Part shown: positions 50,881 to 58,954 of the stretch, piece after piece | How positions within the stretch are numbered: the stretch's first letter is position 1 | Layout of the letters: every line of letters starts with the position of its first letter | Assembly (NCBI GenBank): GCA_963667195.1 | Contig: OY762962.1 | Coordinates: 868,001-932,000, forward strand | From: UBA7703 sp963667195 | Lineage (GTDB): Bacteria; Bacillota; Clostridia; Christensenellales; CAG-138 | Length of the DNA: 64,000 bases | Direction of reading: 5' to 3' | The notes under the pieces: generated by a model | What the model was told of the DNA's origin: nothing | The model's input: the letters and a program-made list of their open reading frames with translations, nothing else | Database searches by the model: none | Translations under genes and position numbers: made by a program

Positions 50881-51316
50881 TAGCATATCTATTATGTGAT
50901 CTGCTCCTCCCGACACACAAACTTTGCTTCTTCAAATTTTACCTCACCCGCCTTGCTTGTTCCTCCGCCACACAATCTTCACTTTACAAATACGAACATG
51001 TGTGCTAATCTAGCACAGTATTGTGATGCAGCACCCCTGCGAAAGAAGTACAGGGGATACAATTTGAATCGAAACGATACCCAAGATTTTCGTACGAACT
51101 CCCGTTGTCTGTCGCATTTATGATACGCCCTGGCAAGAAAACATATCACTTGCCATACGGCTACGAGCGTTCCGGCTCCGTCGTATCAATAGCGAACAGC
51201 ACGACAGGACAACGTCGATCGAAAAGCTTGTTTCACAAGATTTTTTCATAAGACGATGCCTACTTCTGTCGGCATGGTCTTATTTTTATGCCATTACGGA
51301 ACAGAAAGAACAGGAA
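50881..51316 (+). promoter_or_regulatory. Helicase upstream region with serial hairpins
   Basis: A TTTACA-17-TAATCT pair at 50983-51011 is a weak promoter candidate. Downstream are TGTGCTA-ATC-TAGCACA (51001-51017), CCCCTG / CAGGGG (about 51034-51055), and a terminator-like hairpin ATAAGAC.ATGCC / GGCAT.GTCTTAT with a T tract (51248-51287) ending 30 nt before the start codon. Long, structured leaders are usual for cold-induced RNA helicases, so attenuation or self-regulation is plausible but unproven. Confidence 0.5.
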
Positions 51317-52405
51317 ATGAATTATACCGAACTCTTAACCCCGGAAATGCAGCAGACGCTTCAGGCGGCTGGCTACGAAACCCCCACCCCGATTCAGGAG
51401 CAGAGCCTTGAGATGCTGCTTGGCGGTCGCGACCTCATCGGCATCGCGCAGACAGGCACGGGCAAAACCGCGGCGTTTGCGGTGCCGATCATCGAAAAGA
51501 TCAACCCCGACAACCGCAAGCCCCAGGCGCTGATCCTCTGCCCGACGCGTGAACTCGCGCTGCAGACCACCGCCGTCTTTAAGAAGCTCTCCCAGCACAA
51601 GAAGATGCGCACGGTGTCCATCTACGGCGGTCAGAACGTGCGTGTGCAGATTCAGGCGCTGCGCGGCGGCGCGCAGGTCGTCGTCGGCACACCGGGCCGC
51701 GTGAAGGACCTCATCGGTCAGAACGCGCTGAAGCTCAACAACATCCGTTTCGTCGTACTCGACGAGGCGGACGAGATGCTCGACTTCGGCTTCCTGCCGG
51801 ATATCAAGTGGATTCTCGGCACCATTCCGGACGAGCGACAGATGATGCTGTTCTCCGCCACCATGAGCAAGGAGATCTCCGGCATCGCGCAGAGCTACCT
51901 CAAGACACCCGAGACCATCTCGGTTGGCGAGCGCAACGAACCCACCAAGACCGTCCGCCAGATGAGCATCCACACGCCGGAAGCGGGCAAGATCACCACG
52001 GTCAACTTCCTGATGAAGGAGACCTCGCCTCGCCTGACGCTGATCTTCTGCAACACGCGTAACCGCGTCAAGGTCGTCACCAGCAAGCTCAACGCGGCGG
52101 GACTCACGAGCGCCTGCATCCACGGCGACCTGAGCCAGGGCCAGCGCAACAGCATCATGCGCGATTTCCGCGCGGGTAAAACCCCCGTGCTGGTCGCGAC
52201 GGACGTCGCCGCACGCGGCATCGATGTGGACAACATCGACCTCGTGATCAACTACGATGTGCCGGACAAACCCGAATATTACGTCCACCGCATCGGCAGA
52301 ACCGGCAGAGCGGGCCACAGCGGCTTTGCGGCCACGCTGGTCAGCGAGCAGGATATCCCCCGCCTTCGCGTCATCAAGAAGCAGTACAACGTGCTGACCA
52401 ACTGA
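51317..52405 (+). CDS. DEAD-box RNA helicase (minimal core)
   Basis: 362 residues, consisting only of the two RecA-like domains. Motifs: YETPTPIQEQ (Q), AQTGTGKT (I), PTRELA (Ia), TPGR (Ib), DEAD (II, in VVLDEADEMLDFG), SAT (III), IFCNTRNR (IV), TDVAARGIDV (V) and HRIGRTGRAG (VI). It lacks the basic C-terminal tail or RNA-binding domain of CshA/DbpA. ATP-dependent RNA unwinding in ribosome assembly or decay is the family role. Confidence 0.96.
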   Translation: MNYTELLTPEMQQTLQAAGYETPTPIQEQSLEMLLGGRDLIGIAQTGTGKTAAFAVPIIEKINPDNRKPQALILCPTRELALQTTAVFKKLSQHKKMRTVSIYGGQNVRVQIQALRGGAQVVVGTPGRVKDLIGQNALKLNNIRFVVLDEADEMLDFGFLPDIKWILGTIPDERQMMLFSATMSKEISGIAQSYLKTPETISVGERNEPTKTVRQMSIHTPEAGKITTVNFLMKETSPRLTLIFCNTRNRVKVVTSKLNAAGLTSACIHGDLSQGQRNSIMRDFRAGKTPVLVATDVAARGIDVDNIDLVINYDVPDKPEYYVHRIGRTGRAGHSGFAATLVSEQDIPRLRVIKKQYNVLTN

Positions 52406-52432
52406 TCCCCCGCGAACTTTCGCAAAAAGCAG

Positions 52433-52471
52433 GAGCATCCGGAGAAATATTTTTTCCGGGTGCTCTTTTTT
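52433..52471 (+). terminator. Terminator of the helicase gene
   Basis: GAGCATCCGG / CCGGGTGCTC stem followed by six T residues. Confidence 0.92.
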
Positions 52472-52834
52472 GATCCGAAATTCTCCCGAATTGTTACATA
52501 TCCGTTGTTTTGGTCTAATATTTATTGCCGTTTGCCTGTTACGCATAAGCGTCACGTCGTTACCCGTACAAGTTTCATTTGCCTGCGCTGGCGTTTCGCC
52601 TTGCTTTGGCTTGTTGTGGCGGATTGATTGCGCGCGTAATTGCGTCGATTTTGTCTGTACCGTCACATCAAGAAACGCGCAAGCCATTGCAAAACACGAT
52701 TTCATCCCAAAACCCAAGTGATTTTCTTCAAAACACGGTCATACAAAAAATATTTCGAATTTTCTTTTCTTTGTAACGAATATGTAATAATATAATCGTA
52801 TGCTGTTATCATAGAAAAGATTTTAAGGGGTTTC
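52472..52834. other. Intergenic stretch without recognisable gene
   Basis: 363 bp, AT-rich toward the right end. Near 52770-52795 there are TAATAATATAATC runs that may form the -10 region of the following lipoprotein gene, but no clear -35. No hairpin or small gene stands out. Confidence 0.5.
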
Positions 52835-53107
52835 ATGATGAAGCATACATTTTACCGGACGCTGACGCTCTCCCTTGCATTCCTGATGATCGCTTCCGTG
52901 CTCGTTTTTGCCAGCGGATGCGAATCCACCCGCGTCAGCTCCAAGGTGCAGTCGAACGTAGAAGCGATTTCGGACTACTCGGTTCCGCTCGCGGCGCCGG
53001 TGCCCGACACGAGTGCAGCGTTTGATTCCACCCCGATTTGCGGCGCGGCACCCATCGCGCACCCGCCCGTCGCCAGAGAGCGCGCAACCGAAGCGCCCAA
53101 CCCGTAA
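52835..53107 (+). CDS. Small predicted lipoprotein
   Basis: 90 residues (start at 52835 or the next Met). A signal peptide of about 28 residues ends in FASGCEST, an approximate lipobox. The mature part is Pro/Ala/Ser-rich without a recognisable domain. AAGGGG lies 6-9 nt upstream of the start, and a strong terminator follows at 53245. Function unknown. Confidence 0.68.
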   Translation: MMKHTFYRTLTLSLAFLMIASVLVFASGCESTRVSSKVQSNVEAISDYSVPLAAPVPDTSAAFDSTPICGAAPIAHPPVARERATEAPNP

Positions 53108-53244
53108 GTACCGTTTCTTCCCCCGTTTTGCCGTCGTTTGCCCGCTGAGCGCGCATGTGCGCCGCTCGCGCAGGCGGCAATCCAGAACCCCATTGCGTGT
53201 TTCGAGCGAGCGATCGGTCTTTTTCATTCTTCTTCCTTGCAAAG

Positions 53245-53274
53245 ACAGTTCCGCCACAAGCGGAGCTGTTTTTG
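53245..53274 (+). terminator. Terminator of the small lipoprotein gene
   Basis: ACAGTTCCGC / GCGGAGCTGT stem (one G-U pair) with a CACAA loop followed by TTTTG. Confidence 0.85.
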
Positions 53275-53366
53275 TTTCCATATTCTACACAACCGTTGTG
53301 TTATAATGGCACTATAGTGAATCCATCGCCGCGGAGAAAATCGCGGCGGAAACGGAGTACGAAATC

Positions 53367-54134
53367 ATGGATAAATCGGAATCCTTAGATAATATCGCCG
53401 TGCTGATCGACGCGGACAACGCGCAGCTGAGCAAGCTCTCGCTGATTCTGGAGGAGCTCTCCACTTACGGGCGCATCGTCGTCAAGCGCGCCTACGGCAA
53501 CTGGAAAGACCGCGCGCTGAAAAACTGGGAAGAGCAGCTCAAGACCCTCGCCATCAAGCCGGAGCAGCAGTTTGCCTATACCACCGGCAAGAACGCGACC
53601 GACCTCTCTCTCGCCATCGGCGCCATGGATCTGCTGCATACGCAGCTCTACGACGCGGTTGCGCTCGTTTCGAGCGACAGCGACTATACCCCGCTCGCCA
53701 TTCGCCTCCGCGAGGCCGGCATCTACGTCTTCGGCGTCGGCGAGGAAAAGACGCCGCTATCCTTCCGCAACGCTTGCGACAACTTCATCCTCACGCAAAA
53801 CCTCGGCAATGTGGAAAAGCCGAAGCCGGTTCCGCAGGAAGAAGCAAAACCCGCCAAGAAGCCGGAGAAGCCCGCGCCAAAGACGGATCTTACGGCAATC
53901 CACAGCCTGCTCAAGACCGCGAGCGACCGCTATCAGGACGCCGACGGCTGGGTCAACATCTCCTCCGCGGGCGGCTATATCAAGCGCGTCATGCCAGACT
54001 TTGACAGCAAAACCTACGGGTTTTCGAAGCTGACCGACCTCATCAAGAACTTCCCTGACATCTACGAAACCAAGACCTACCCCGGCAAGGGCACCGTAAC
54101 AATCTTCGCCTACCGCTGCATCCCCTGCCCGTGA
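53367..54134 (+). CDS. NYN-domain nuclease with C-terminal LOTUS (OST-HTH) domain
   Basis: 255 residues. The LabA/NYN PIN-like domain (about 1-150) has its acidic residues in AVLIDADNAQ, GKNATDLSLAIGAMDLL and VSSDSDYTPLA. A Pro/Lys linker (about 152-172) leads to an OST-HTH/LOTUS-like winged helix (about 175-255: AIHSLLKTASDRYQDADGWV, YGFSKLTDLIKNFPDIYE). This architecture cleaves or handles RNA, with the LOTUS part binding G-rich or structured RNA in relatives. Monocistronic. Confidence 0.9.
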   Translation: MDKSESLDNIAVLIDADNAQLSKLSLILEELSTYGRIVVKRAYGNWKDRALKNWEEQLKTLAIKPEQQFAYTTGKNATDLSLAIGAMDLLHTQLYDAVALVSSDSDYTPLAIRLREAGIYVFGVGEEKTPLSFRNACDNFILTQNLGNVEKPKPVPQEEAKPAKKPEKPAPKTDLTAIHSLLKTASDRYQDADGWVNISSAGGYIKRVMPDFDSKTYGFSKLTDLIKNFPDIYETKTYPGKGTVTIFAYRCIPCP

Positions 54135-54259
54135 GGAAGTCACCAAGCGAGGATTGAATCGCGGCTGATCACTGTATAAGATCATAGGTGACAGCAGAGT
54201 TTTGCTATACATCGGTACATCTGCTTTCACAGTCGATCAACGACAGGAGAGCATCTGTT

Positions 54260-54982
54260 ATGGCACAAAAACAAGCATCCCGCAAACGCGCGGGTCGTAC
54301 GATATTCCTAGCACTGGGTGTCGTCCTCGCGCTACTTGCGGTCGTATTCTTTGCCTATGTGAACGACTACCGTCACGCGGACGAGACCGCGACCGCGCTG
54401 CTCAGCAGCCCGAACATCCGGCAGGAAGGCGGCCTCACCATCCTCACGCCGGACGCCGCGAATGACAGCGGCACGGGGCTCATCTTCTATCCCGGCGGCA
54501 AGGTCGAGGACACGGCGTATCTGCCGCTGCTAGAGCGCATCCGTGCGGGCGGCGTGACCGTCGTGCTGGTCAAGATGCCGTTCCAGCTCGCGGTGTTTGA
54601 TATTCACGCGGCGGATCGGGTTTACGGCGCGGTTCCCTCCGTCTCCCGCTGGTATCTCGGCGGACATTCGCTCGGCGGCGCGATGGCGAGCAGCTATGTC
54701 GCTGACAACGAGGATCGCCTTTCCGGCCTGATCCTGCTCGGGGCTTATCCCGTCAACGACAGCCCGATTCCCACGCTCTGCATCTACGGCAGCGAGGATG
54801 TCCAACTGGACAAATCCAAGCTCGCGGGCGTCGCCAACGTGCTGAAGATCGAGGGCGGAAACCACGCGCAGTTTGGCAACTATGGCTTGCAGGATGGCGA
54901 CGGAACAGCCTCGATCTCCCGCGAAGAGCAGCAATCGCAGGCGGCAAGCGCGATGCTCGCGTTCCTGTTGCCCGCATCTTAA
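54260..54982 (+). CDS. Membrane-anchored alpha/beta hydrolase
   Basis: 240 residues from the ATG at 54260 (AGGAGAG 8 nt upstream). One N-terminal helix (about residues 12-32), then an alpha/beta hydrolase domain facing outside: LIFYPGGKVEDTAYLPLLER, nucleophile Ser in GGHSLGGAMA, the Asp in YGSEDVQLD and His in GGNHAQFG. It matches the alpha/beta hydrolase-5 type annotated as carboxymethylenebutenolidase-like. Substrate unknown. A membrane protein gene follows 63 bp downstream. Confidence 0.85.
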   Translation: MAQKQASRKRAGRTIFLALGVVLALLAVVFFAYVNDYRHADETATALLSSPNIRQEGGLTILTPDAANDSGTGLIFYPGGKVEDTAYLPLLERIRAGGVTVVLVKMPFQLAVFDIHAADRVYGAVPSVSRWYLGGHSLGGAMASSYVADNEDRLSGLILLGAYPVNDSPIPTLCIYGSEDVQLDKSKLAGVANVLKIEGGNHAQFGNYGLQDGDGTASISREEQQSQAASAMLAFLLPAS

Positions 54983-55045
54983 CGCATAATGCTGCCGCGC
55001 TTTACGGCAGATGATTTCCATTTGAATCTCGTGGAGGTATCCCGC

Positions 55046-56068
55046 ATGGAAACGAAAAAATCTTACAGTCTGAAAAATGCGCTTTGGTTTGTGTTTCTCT
55101 TTTCCTTTGCGATGGTCGCGGCAACGTGGCTCCTCTCCCCGCTGCTTGCGCCGTTTCGCGCAACACTGCTGCCAGACAGCGGCGCCAGCTGGTATTACTG
55201 GAAGCTGCCGCATCCCGAACTTTGGGCCTCCATCAGCATGTGGGTGCTGTATCTCGCGCATCAGATCACCGTTTGGGTGCTGATTGCGAAGCTGAAGAAC
55301 GATCCCTGGCCGGACGAGGGCAAAATCGGCCGATACAACCGCATGCTCCTCATCGCAAACGCGGTGTTCATCGTGCTGCATCTCGTGCAGACCACGCTGT
55401 TTTACGATGCGCTTGCGCAGTTTGTGCCGGTGATGAGCTCGCAGGGTTCCGTAATCGTCATGCTTGTCATGATGCTGATTCTGCTTAACAGCCGCCGCGG
55501 GCTCTTCTTCGGCAAAAAGGTCTATCTGCCCCCGCTGGGCGTCGCCGCCACGCAAAAGATCCACGGGTTCTACATCTCGTGGGCCGTGGTCTACACCTTC
55601 TGGTTCCATCCGATGGAAGGCACGCTGGGGCATCTGCTGGGCTTTTTGTACCTCTTCCTCCTGATGGGTCAGATGTCGCTCGCGCGCACCAGCTGGCACA
55701 CCAAAATCGGTTGGCTGACGTTCCTGGAGGTGTTTGTCGCGTTCCACGGCGCGGTGGTCGCCATAGGCGCGGGCAACGGTATGTGGCCGATGTTCTTCTT
55801 CGGCTTTATGATGATGTTTATCCTCACGCAGGTTTACGGCATCCTCAAGGACCGCCTCGCGATTGCGGGCGTGATCGTCAGCTACGCCACGTTGGTTTCA
55901 ATCACGTACAGCGGCGCGCTGGGCTCGCTGTTCACCGGAACCCGGGTCGGCTGGGCGGATATCCACCAGATCACGTGGATTCCCATCATCCTCTACGGGT
56001 TGGTGTTCGTGCTCGCGTGGCTGTTTGCGGGCGTCTATGCGCTGATCAAGAAGGGTAAAAAATCATAA
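55046..56068 (+). CDS. Polytopic membrane protein, unknown function
   Basis: 340 residues from the ATG at 55046 (GGAGG 8 nt upstream), with nine or ten hydrophobic helices. Notable are several His/Trp positions at helix ends: LYLAHQITVWVLIAK, IVLHLVQTTLFYD, KIHGFYISWAVVYTFWFHPM and FVAFHGAVVAIGAGNG. Paired histidines in helices can bind haem or metal, but the family is not known to me. It shares direction with the hydrolase gene and a terminator follows. Confidence 0.72.
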   Translation: METKKSYSLKNALWFVFLFSFAMVAATWLLSPLLAPFRATLLPDSGASWYYWKLPHPELWASISMWVLYLAHQITVWVLIAKLKNDPWPDEGKIGRYNRMLLIANAVFIVLHLVQTTLFYDALAQFVPVMSSQGSVIVMLVMMLILLNSRRGLFFGKKVYLPPLGVAATQKIHGFYISWAVVYTFWFHPMEGTLGHLLGFLYLFLLMGQMSLARTSWHTKIGWLTFLEVFVAFHGAVVAIGAGNGMWPMFFFGFMMMFILTQVYGILKDRLAIAGVIVSYATLVSITYSGALGSLFTGTRVGWADIHQITWIPIILYGLVFVLAWLFAGVYALIKKGKKS

Positions 56069-56097
56069 CAAACCTTCACTTGCTTCCGAACCAAGCG

Positions 56098-56134
56098 ATA
56101 CGCCGCGGCGCTCAGCGCCGCGGCGTATTTTATT
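56098..56134 (+). terminator. Terminator of the hydrolase/membrane protein operon
   Basis: A 15-bp GC-rich stem (ATACGCCGCGGCGCT / AGCGCCGCGGCGTAT) with a one- or few-base tip, followed by TTTATT. Confidence 0.85.
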
Positions 56135-56164
56135 ACCGTGCCCGACTTACGCCAAAGAGCGCGA

Positions 56165-56192
56165 TTGACAATTCCCCGGAAGTGTTTATAAT
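56165..56192 (+). promoter_or_regulatory. Promoter of the MarR operon
   Basis: TTGACA (56165-56170), 16 bp and TATAAT (56187-56192): both hexamers are consensus. Confidence 0.88.
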
Positions 56193-56205
56193 TGAATTTG
56201 CAACT

Positions 56206-56219
56206 GTTGACGTTTCAAC
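56206..56219 (+). promoter_or_regulatory. Candidate MarR operator
   Basis: GTTGA-CGTT-TCAAC, a perfect inverted repeat just downstream of the expected transcription start. Its size and placement fit autorepression by the MarR protein encoded next. Confidence 0.65.
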
Positions 56220-56270
56220 TATTAACCTGTTACCATCGCGGCAGTCGATCGAATGCGGAGGGTTTATTCC

Positions 56271-56702
56271 ATGGAATTTTCGAAGCTGAGTATGCTCATT
56301 AAGCTGGGCAGGGATTTCGGGCACGAGCAGATTCGCGACGCCGGGTTTTCCGATACCGAGCACGCGATCTGCACCTTCCTGTGCTTTCACAATCAGGTCT
56401 CGCAGGACATGATTGCAAACGCGCTGATGCTGGATAAAACCACCGTCGCCAAAGCGCTCCGCTCCATGGAAGAAAAGCAGTTGATCCAGCGCGAGCAGGA
56501 CACGCAGAACAGGCGCAAAAACAGCATCTGCGTCACCGAGGCGGGCAGGGCTAGCGTCAGCGCGAGCATGCACATCTACGACGATTGGTTTAGCAGCGTC
56601 TGCGCCTGCTTAAGCGAAGAAGAGTTCCGTCAACTCGGCAGTTCCATCGATCGCATGATTGACTGCGCGCTAAGACTTCGTGAACAGGCGAAGGGCAAAT
56701 AG
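56271..56702 (+). CDS. MarR family transcriptional regulator
   Basis: 143 residues from the ATG at 56271 (GGAGGG 8 nt upstream). Winged helix: FHNQVSQDMIANALMLDKTT, VAKALRSMEEKQLIQRE and the wing DTQNRRKNSICVTEAG. It is first in an operon with a small membrane protein and a flavin reductase-like protein, and is probably their repressor, released by a small aromatic or oxidised ligand. Two Cys near the C-terminus (SSVCACLSEE) could sense oxidants; this is inference. Confidence 0.9.
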   Translation: MEFSKLSMLIKLGRDFGHEQIRDAGFSDTEHAICTFLCFHNQVSQDMIANALMLDKTTVAKALRSMEEKQLIQREQDTQNRRKNSICVTEAGRASVSASMHIYDDWFSSVCACLSEEEFRQLGSSIDRMIDCALRLREQAKGK

Positions 56703-56742
56703 GAAGCAAACAAAATATAGGAAATAGAGAGGAACTTTCCCT

Positions 56743-57006
56743 GTGAACAATCAACCGAACACAAACAACAAACCCGCACTTTCCGTTTTCCGGCGCGTCT
56801 GGTCGGGACTCAAGGCATATCTGACCGATTGGCGCAATCTCTTAGGGCACGCGCTGCTTGGCGTGGTGTTCGTCGTCATCGCCGTTTGGGCGCCGATTTC
56901 GATCCGGCTCAAGCTCATCATCATTGCGGCATTGATCACGTTTAACGTGCTCCGCATGCGCAACAAAAACAAGAAAAATACGGCCGAGGAGGGTTCACTC
57001 GAATGA
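56743..57006 (+). CDS. Small two-helix membrane protein, unknown function
   Basis: 87 residues from a GTG (GAGGAA 8-9 nt upstream). Two hydrophobic segments, about 36-52 (LLGHALLGVVFVVIAVW) and 55-68, with a basic C-terminal tail (RMRNKNKKN). No family recognised. Its stop overlaps the next start by four bases (ATGA), so it is coupled to the flavin reductase-like gene. Confidence 0.75.
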   Translation: MNNQPNTNNKPALSVFRRVWSGLKAYLTDWRNLLGHALLGVVFVVIAVWAPISIRLKLIIIAALITFNVLRMRNKNKKNTAEEGSLE

Positions 57007-57926
57007 GTTCGTTCCGCGATCTTCGCATCGTCGATAACTTCTACCAGACATCGGCGTTCTTCCCGATGCCGACAGTGCTGGTCTCCACGCTCAGCGAGAC
57101 CGGCCAGACTTCGCTGGGGTCCTATTCGCTGTGCTTTCCGTACTACATCGCGGGCAAGGACTATTACGCGATGCTGCTGGAGTGCAGAAACAGCTCCAAC
57201 ACCGCGCAGAACATCCTCCGCAGCGGAACCTGCGCGCTGAACTTCATCGAGGACAGCCGCGCAAACTTCAAGGAGGCGGTTCGCCTCGGCTTCCCCGGCG
57301 AAACCTGCGAGGAGAAGATGAACGGCTGCCGTTTTTCGCTGGAGCAGGGACAAGCTGGCGGCGAGGCCCCGCGCCCGCTCGTGGTAAGCGAGGCATATCA
57401 GGTGTTTGAGTGCACCTGGCAGAGCGATTTGGAAAACGCGTTTGAGGACAGCGCAAAGGTCGGTCAGCTGGAGGGTGTGGAGCCGCCGTATCGCGACTTT
57501 AACGGCATCACCAGCAAGTACGGCGTGCATTTTATCCTCAAGATCGACAAGATTCTGATGAAGGAGCGCTTCTATAACGCCATCATCGGCGGCGTGAAGG
57601 CGGGCTCTTTCCCGCGCGTTCCGGTGGACTACGGCTATCGCGACAACACGCATTTCTGGTATACGCGCTTTACGCGCCCGATTGCCGAGCGCATCGCCGC
57701 GGGCAAGGAAGCGGATCTCTCCACCGTGATTTACGCGGCAAGCCGCATGGACACGGAGGTAAAGTTTACGGACGACGCCTGCAAGACGCTCGTCAAGGTG
57801 CCGCGCGTGTTCCTCAAGGCGGCGCTGCAGGGCTGCGTGGATTGGGCAAAGGCAAACGGCGTGACGTTGATTGAGGAGAGCCACATGGCGATCATCCGCG
57901 ACAAGCGCAGCAAAGAAAAGAAATAG
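57003..57926 (+). CDS. Flavin reductase-like (FMN-binding split barrel) protein
   Basis: 307 residues. The N-terminal half resembles the flavin reductase/FMN-binding split barrel fold (FPMPTVLVSTLSETGQTSLG, SYSLCFPYY, CRNSSNTAQNILRSGTCALN). The C-terminal 130 residues (with GVKAGSFPRVPVDYGYRDNT and TRFTRPIAERIA) are longer than in small reductases. It probably uses FMN or F420-like cofactors to reduce a small molecule. Operon partner of the MarR regulator; it converges on the heliorhodopsin gene with a shared terminator. Confidence 0.82.
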   Translation: MSSFRDLRIVDNFYQTSAFFPMPTVLVSTLSETGQTSLGSYSLCFPYYIAGKDYYAMLLECRNSSNTAQNILRSGTCALNFIEDSRANFKEAVRLGFPGETCEEKMNGCRFSLEQGQAGGEAPRPLVVSEAYQVFECTWQSDLENAFEDSAKVGQLEGVEPPYRDFNGITSKYGVHFILKIDKILMKERFYNAIIGGVKAGSFPRVPVDYGYRDNTHFWYTRFTRPIAERIAAGKEADLSTVIYAASRMDTEVKFTDDACKTLVKVPRVFLKAALQGCVDWAKANGVTLIEESHMAIIRDKRSKEKK

Positions 57927-57935
57927 TAAGTGCAA

Positions 57936-57964
57936 ATAAAAACCGCCGTGAGGCGGTTTTTGTA
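57936..57964. terminator. Bidirectional terminator between flavin reductase and heliorhodopsin genes
   Basis: AAAAACCGCC-GTGA-GGCGGTTTTT: perfect stem with A and T tracts at both ends, active in both directions. Confidence 0.92.
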
Positions 57965-57981
57965 TGTGCAGCGAGGTCTGC

Positions 57982-58776
57982 TTAGGGCTGCATCGCGCCA
58001 AAGAGCACGAGCCAAGCCAGAAGCGACTTCGCGACGAGGCTGAGAATGATGTATCCGCGCTCGCCATAGACGTAATCCGACCATTTGCCAACGCGTTTGT
58101 ATTGCAGGATCATGTTGATCGGGAAGGTGTTAAACGCCACAAAGTAGGTTCCGACAATCGCCCAGACAAACCAGGGTACCATGTCGAAGTTTCCGTTGCC
58201 AAACATATACAGCAGGATCGCTGCCCAAGGCGCAAGCCCCGCGATAGAACCCCAAACGAACGGGCCCCACTTGACGTTGCCCTTCTCTGCCCCGCTGTTG
58301 AGCTGTTCCATGACGAGCCCAAAGAGGTTCATCGAAGCGTTCACCACGAAGATGAGCACAAGAGACGCGATGTCGTAAATGCCAAACAGTGTGCTGATGA
58401 GCACGATCATGATCGACGAGCTTAGCGCATATTCGAACCAACGGTATTTGTTGATGCCCGCGCGGATGCCGCTAAGGTACTTCTCCCCGCTGAGATAGAT
58501 GATCAAGTGCGCCAGCGCGGAGATCAGGAGAAACGAGGCAACGAGTATGCCAAACGGTAGGGTAAACAGCGCTTTGCTGGTGAGTTCAAGCGACCTTGTC
58601 GCTGTGTTAAACATCAGATAATTCTGCGTAATCGTGGGTTGAAATTCCGCGATCTTCTGAATCACGCTTGTAGCAAGAAATAGCATGATCACGCCCTGAA
58701 TGAGATGAAACGCTCCCATGATGAGATTGAAGCGTCGAAGTTTCAATAGCTTACTTTCCATTTGATTTTGCACCAT
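57982..58776 (-). CDS. Heliorhodopsin
   Basis: 264 residues (or 259 from the Met at 58761) with seven membrane helices. It carries the residues that define the family: His24 in GAFHLIQG (helix 1), His90 in SALAHLIIY, the counterion Glu115 in YRWFEYALSSS (helix 3), Ser246 and the retinal Schiff-base Lys250 in LSLVAKSLLAW (helix 7), plus VVNASMNLFG, WGPFVWGSIAGLAPW and NMILQYKRVGKWSDY. Heliorhodopsins are light-absorbing, non-pumping retinal proteins with the N-terminus inside the cell, thought to be sensors or enzyme modulators. It stands alone as a minus-strand gene. No carotenoid or retinal synthesis gene is in the window. A TTGTAC-16-TACTAT pair next to the start is a weak promoter candidate and would leave almost no leader. 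Confidence 0.93.
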   Translation of the reverse strand: MVQNQMESKLLKLRRFNLIMGAFHLIQGVIMLFLATSVIQKIAEFQPTITQNYLMFNTATRSLELTSKALFTLPFGILVASFLLISALAHLIIYLSGEKYLSGIRAGINKYRWFEYALSSSIMIVLISTLFGIYDIASLVLIFVVNASMNLFGLVMEQLNSGAEKGNVKWGPFVWGSIAGLAPWAAILLYMFGNGNFDMVPWFVWAIVGTYFVAFNTFPINMILQYKRVGKWSDYVYGERGYIILSLVAKSLLAWLVLFGAMQP

Positions 58777-58954
58777 CCTTTATAGTATCAATCTATACGA
58801 ACAGTACAATTCTCACCGTGATAAACGCACGAAATTCGCAGAACCCGGGCATTTTCCTCGTTAGTTCCTGCGTTTGCTTGCCTGCGGCGCGCAAATGGTG
58901 ATAAGATAGCAGATACCAAACATGCACAAGAATCAAACGCAAAGGAGACACCCA

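Noticed and set aside
50986..51002. CGAACATGTGTGC near the helicase promoter as a LexA box
   Set aside because: Only the left half (CGAAC) matches; the right half lacks GTTCG.
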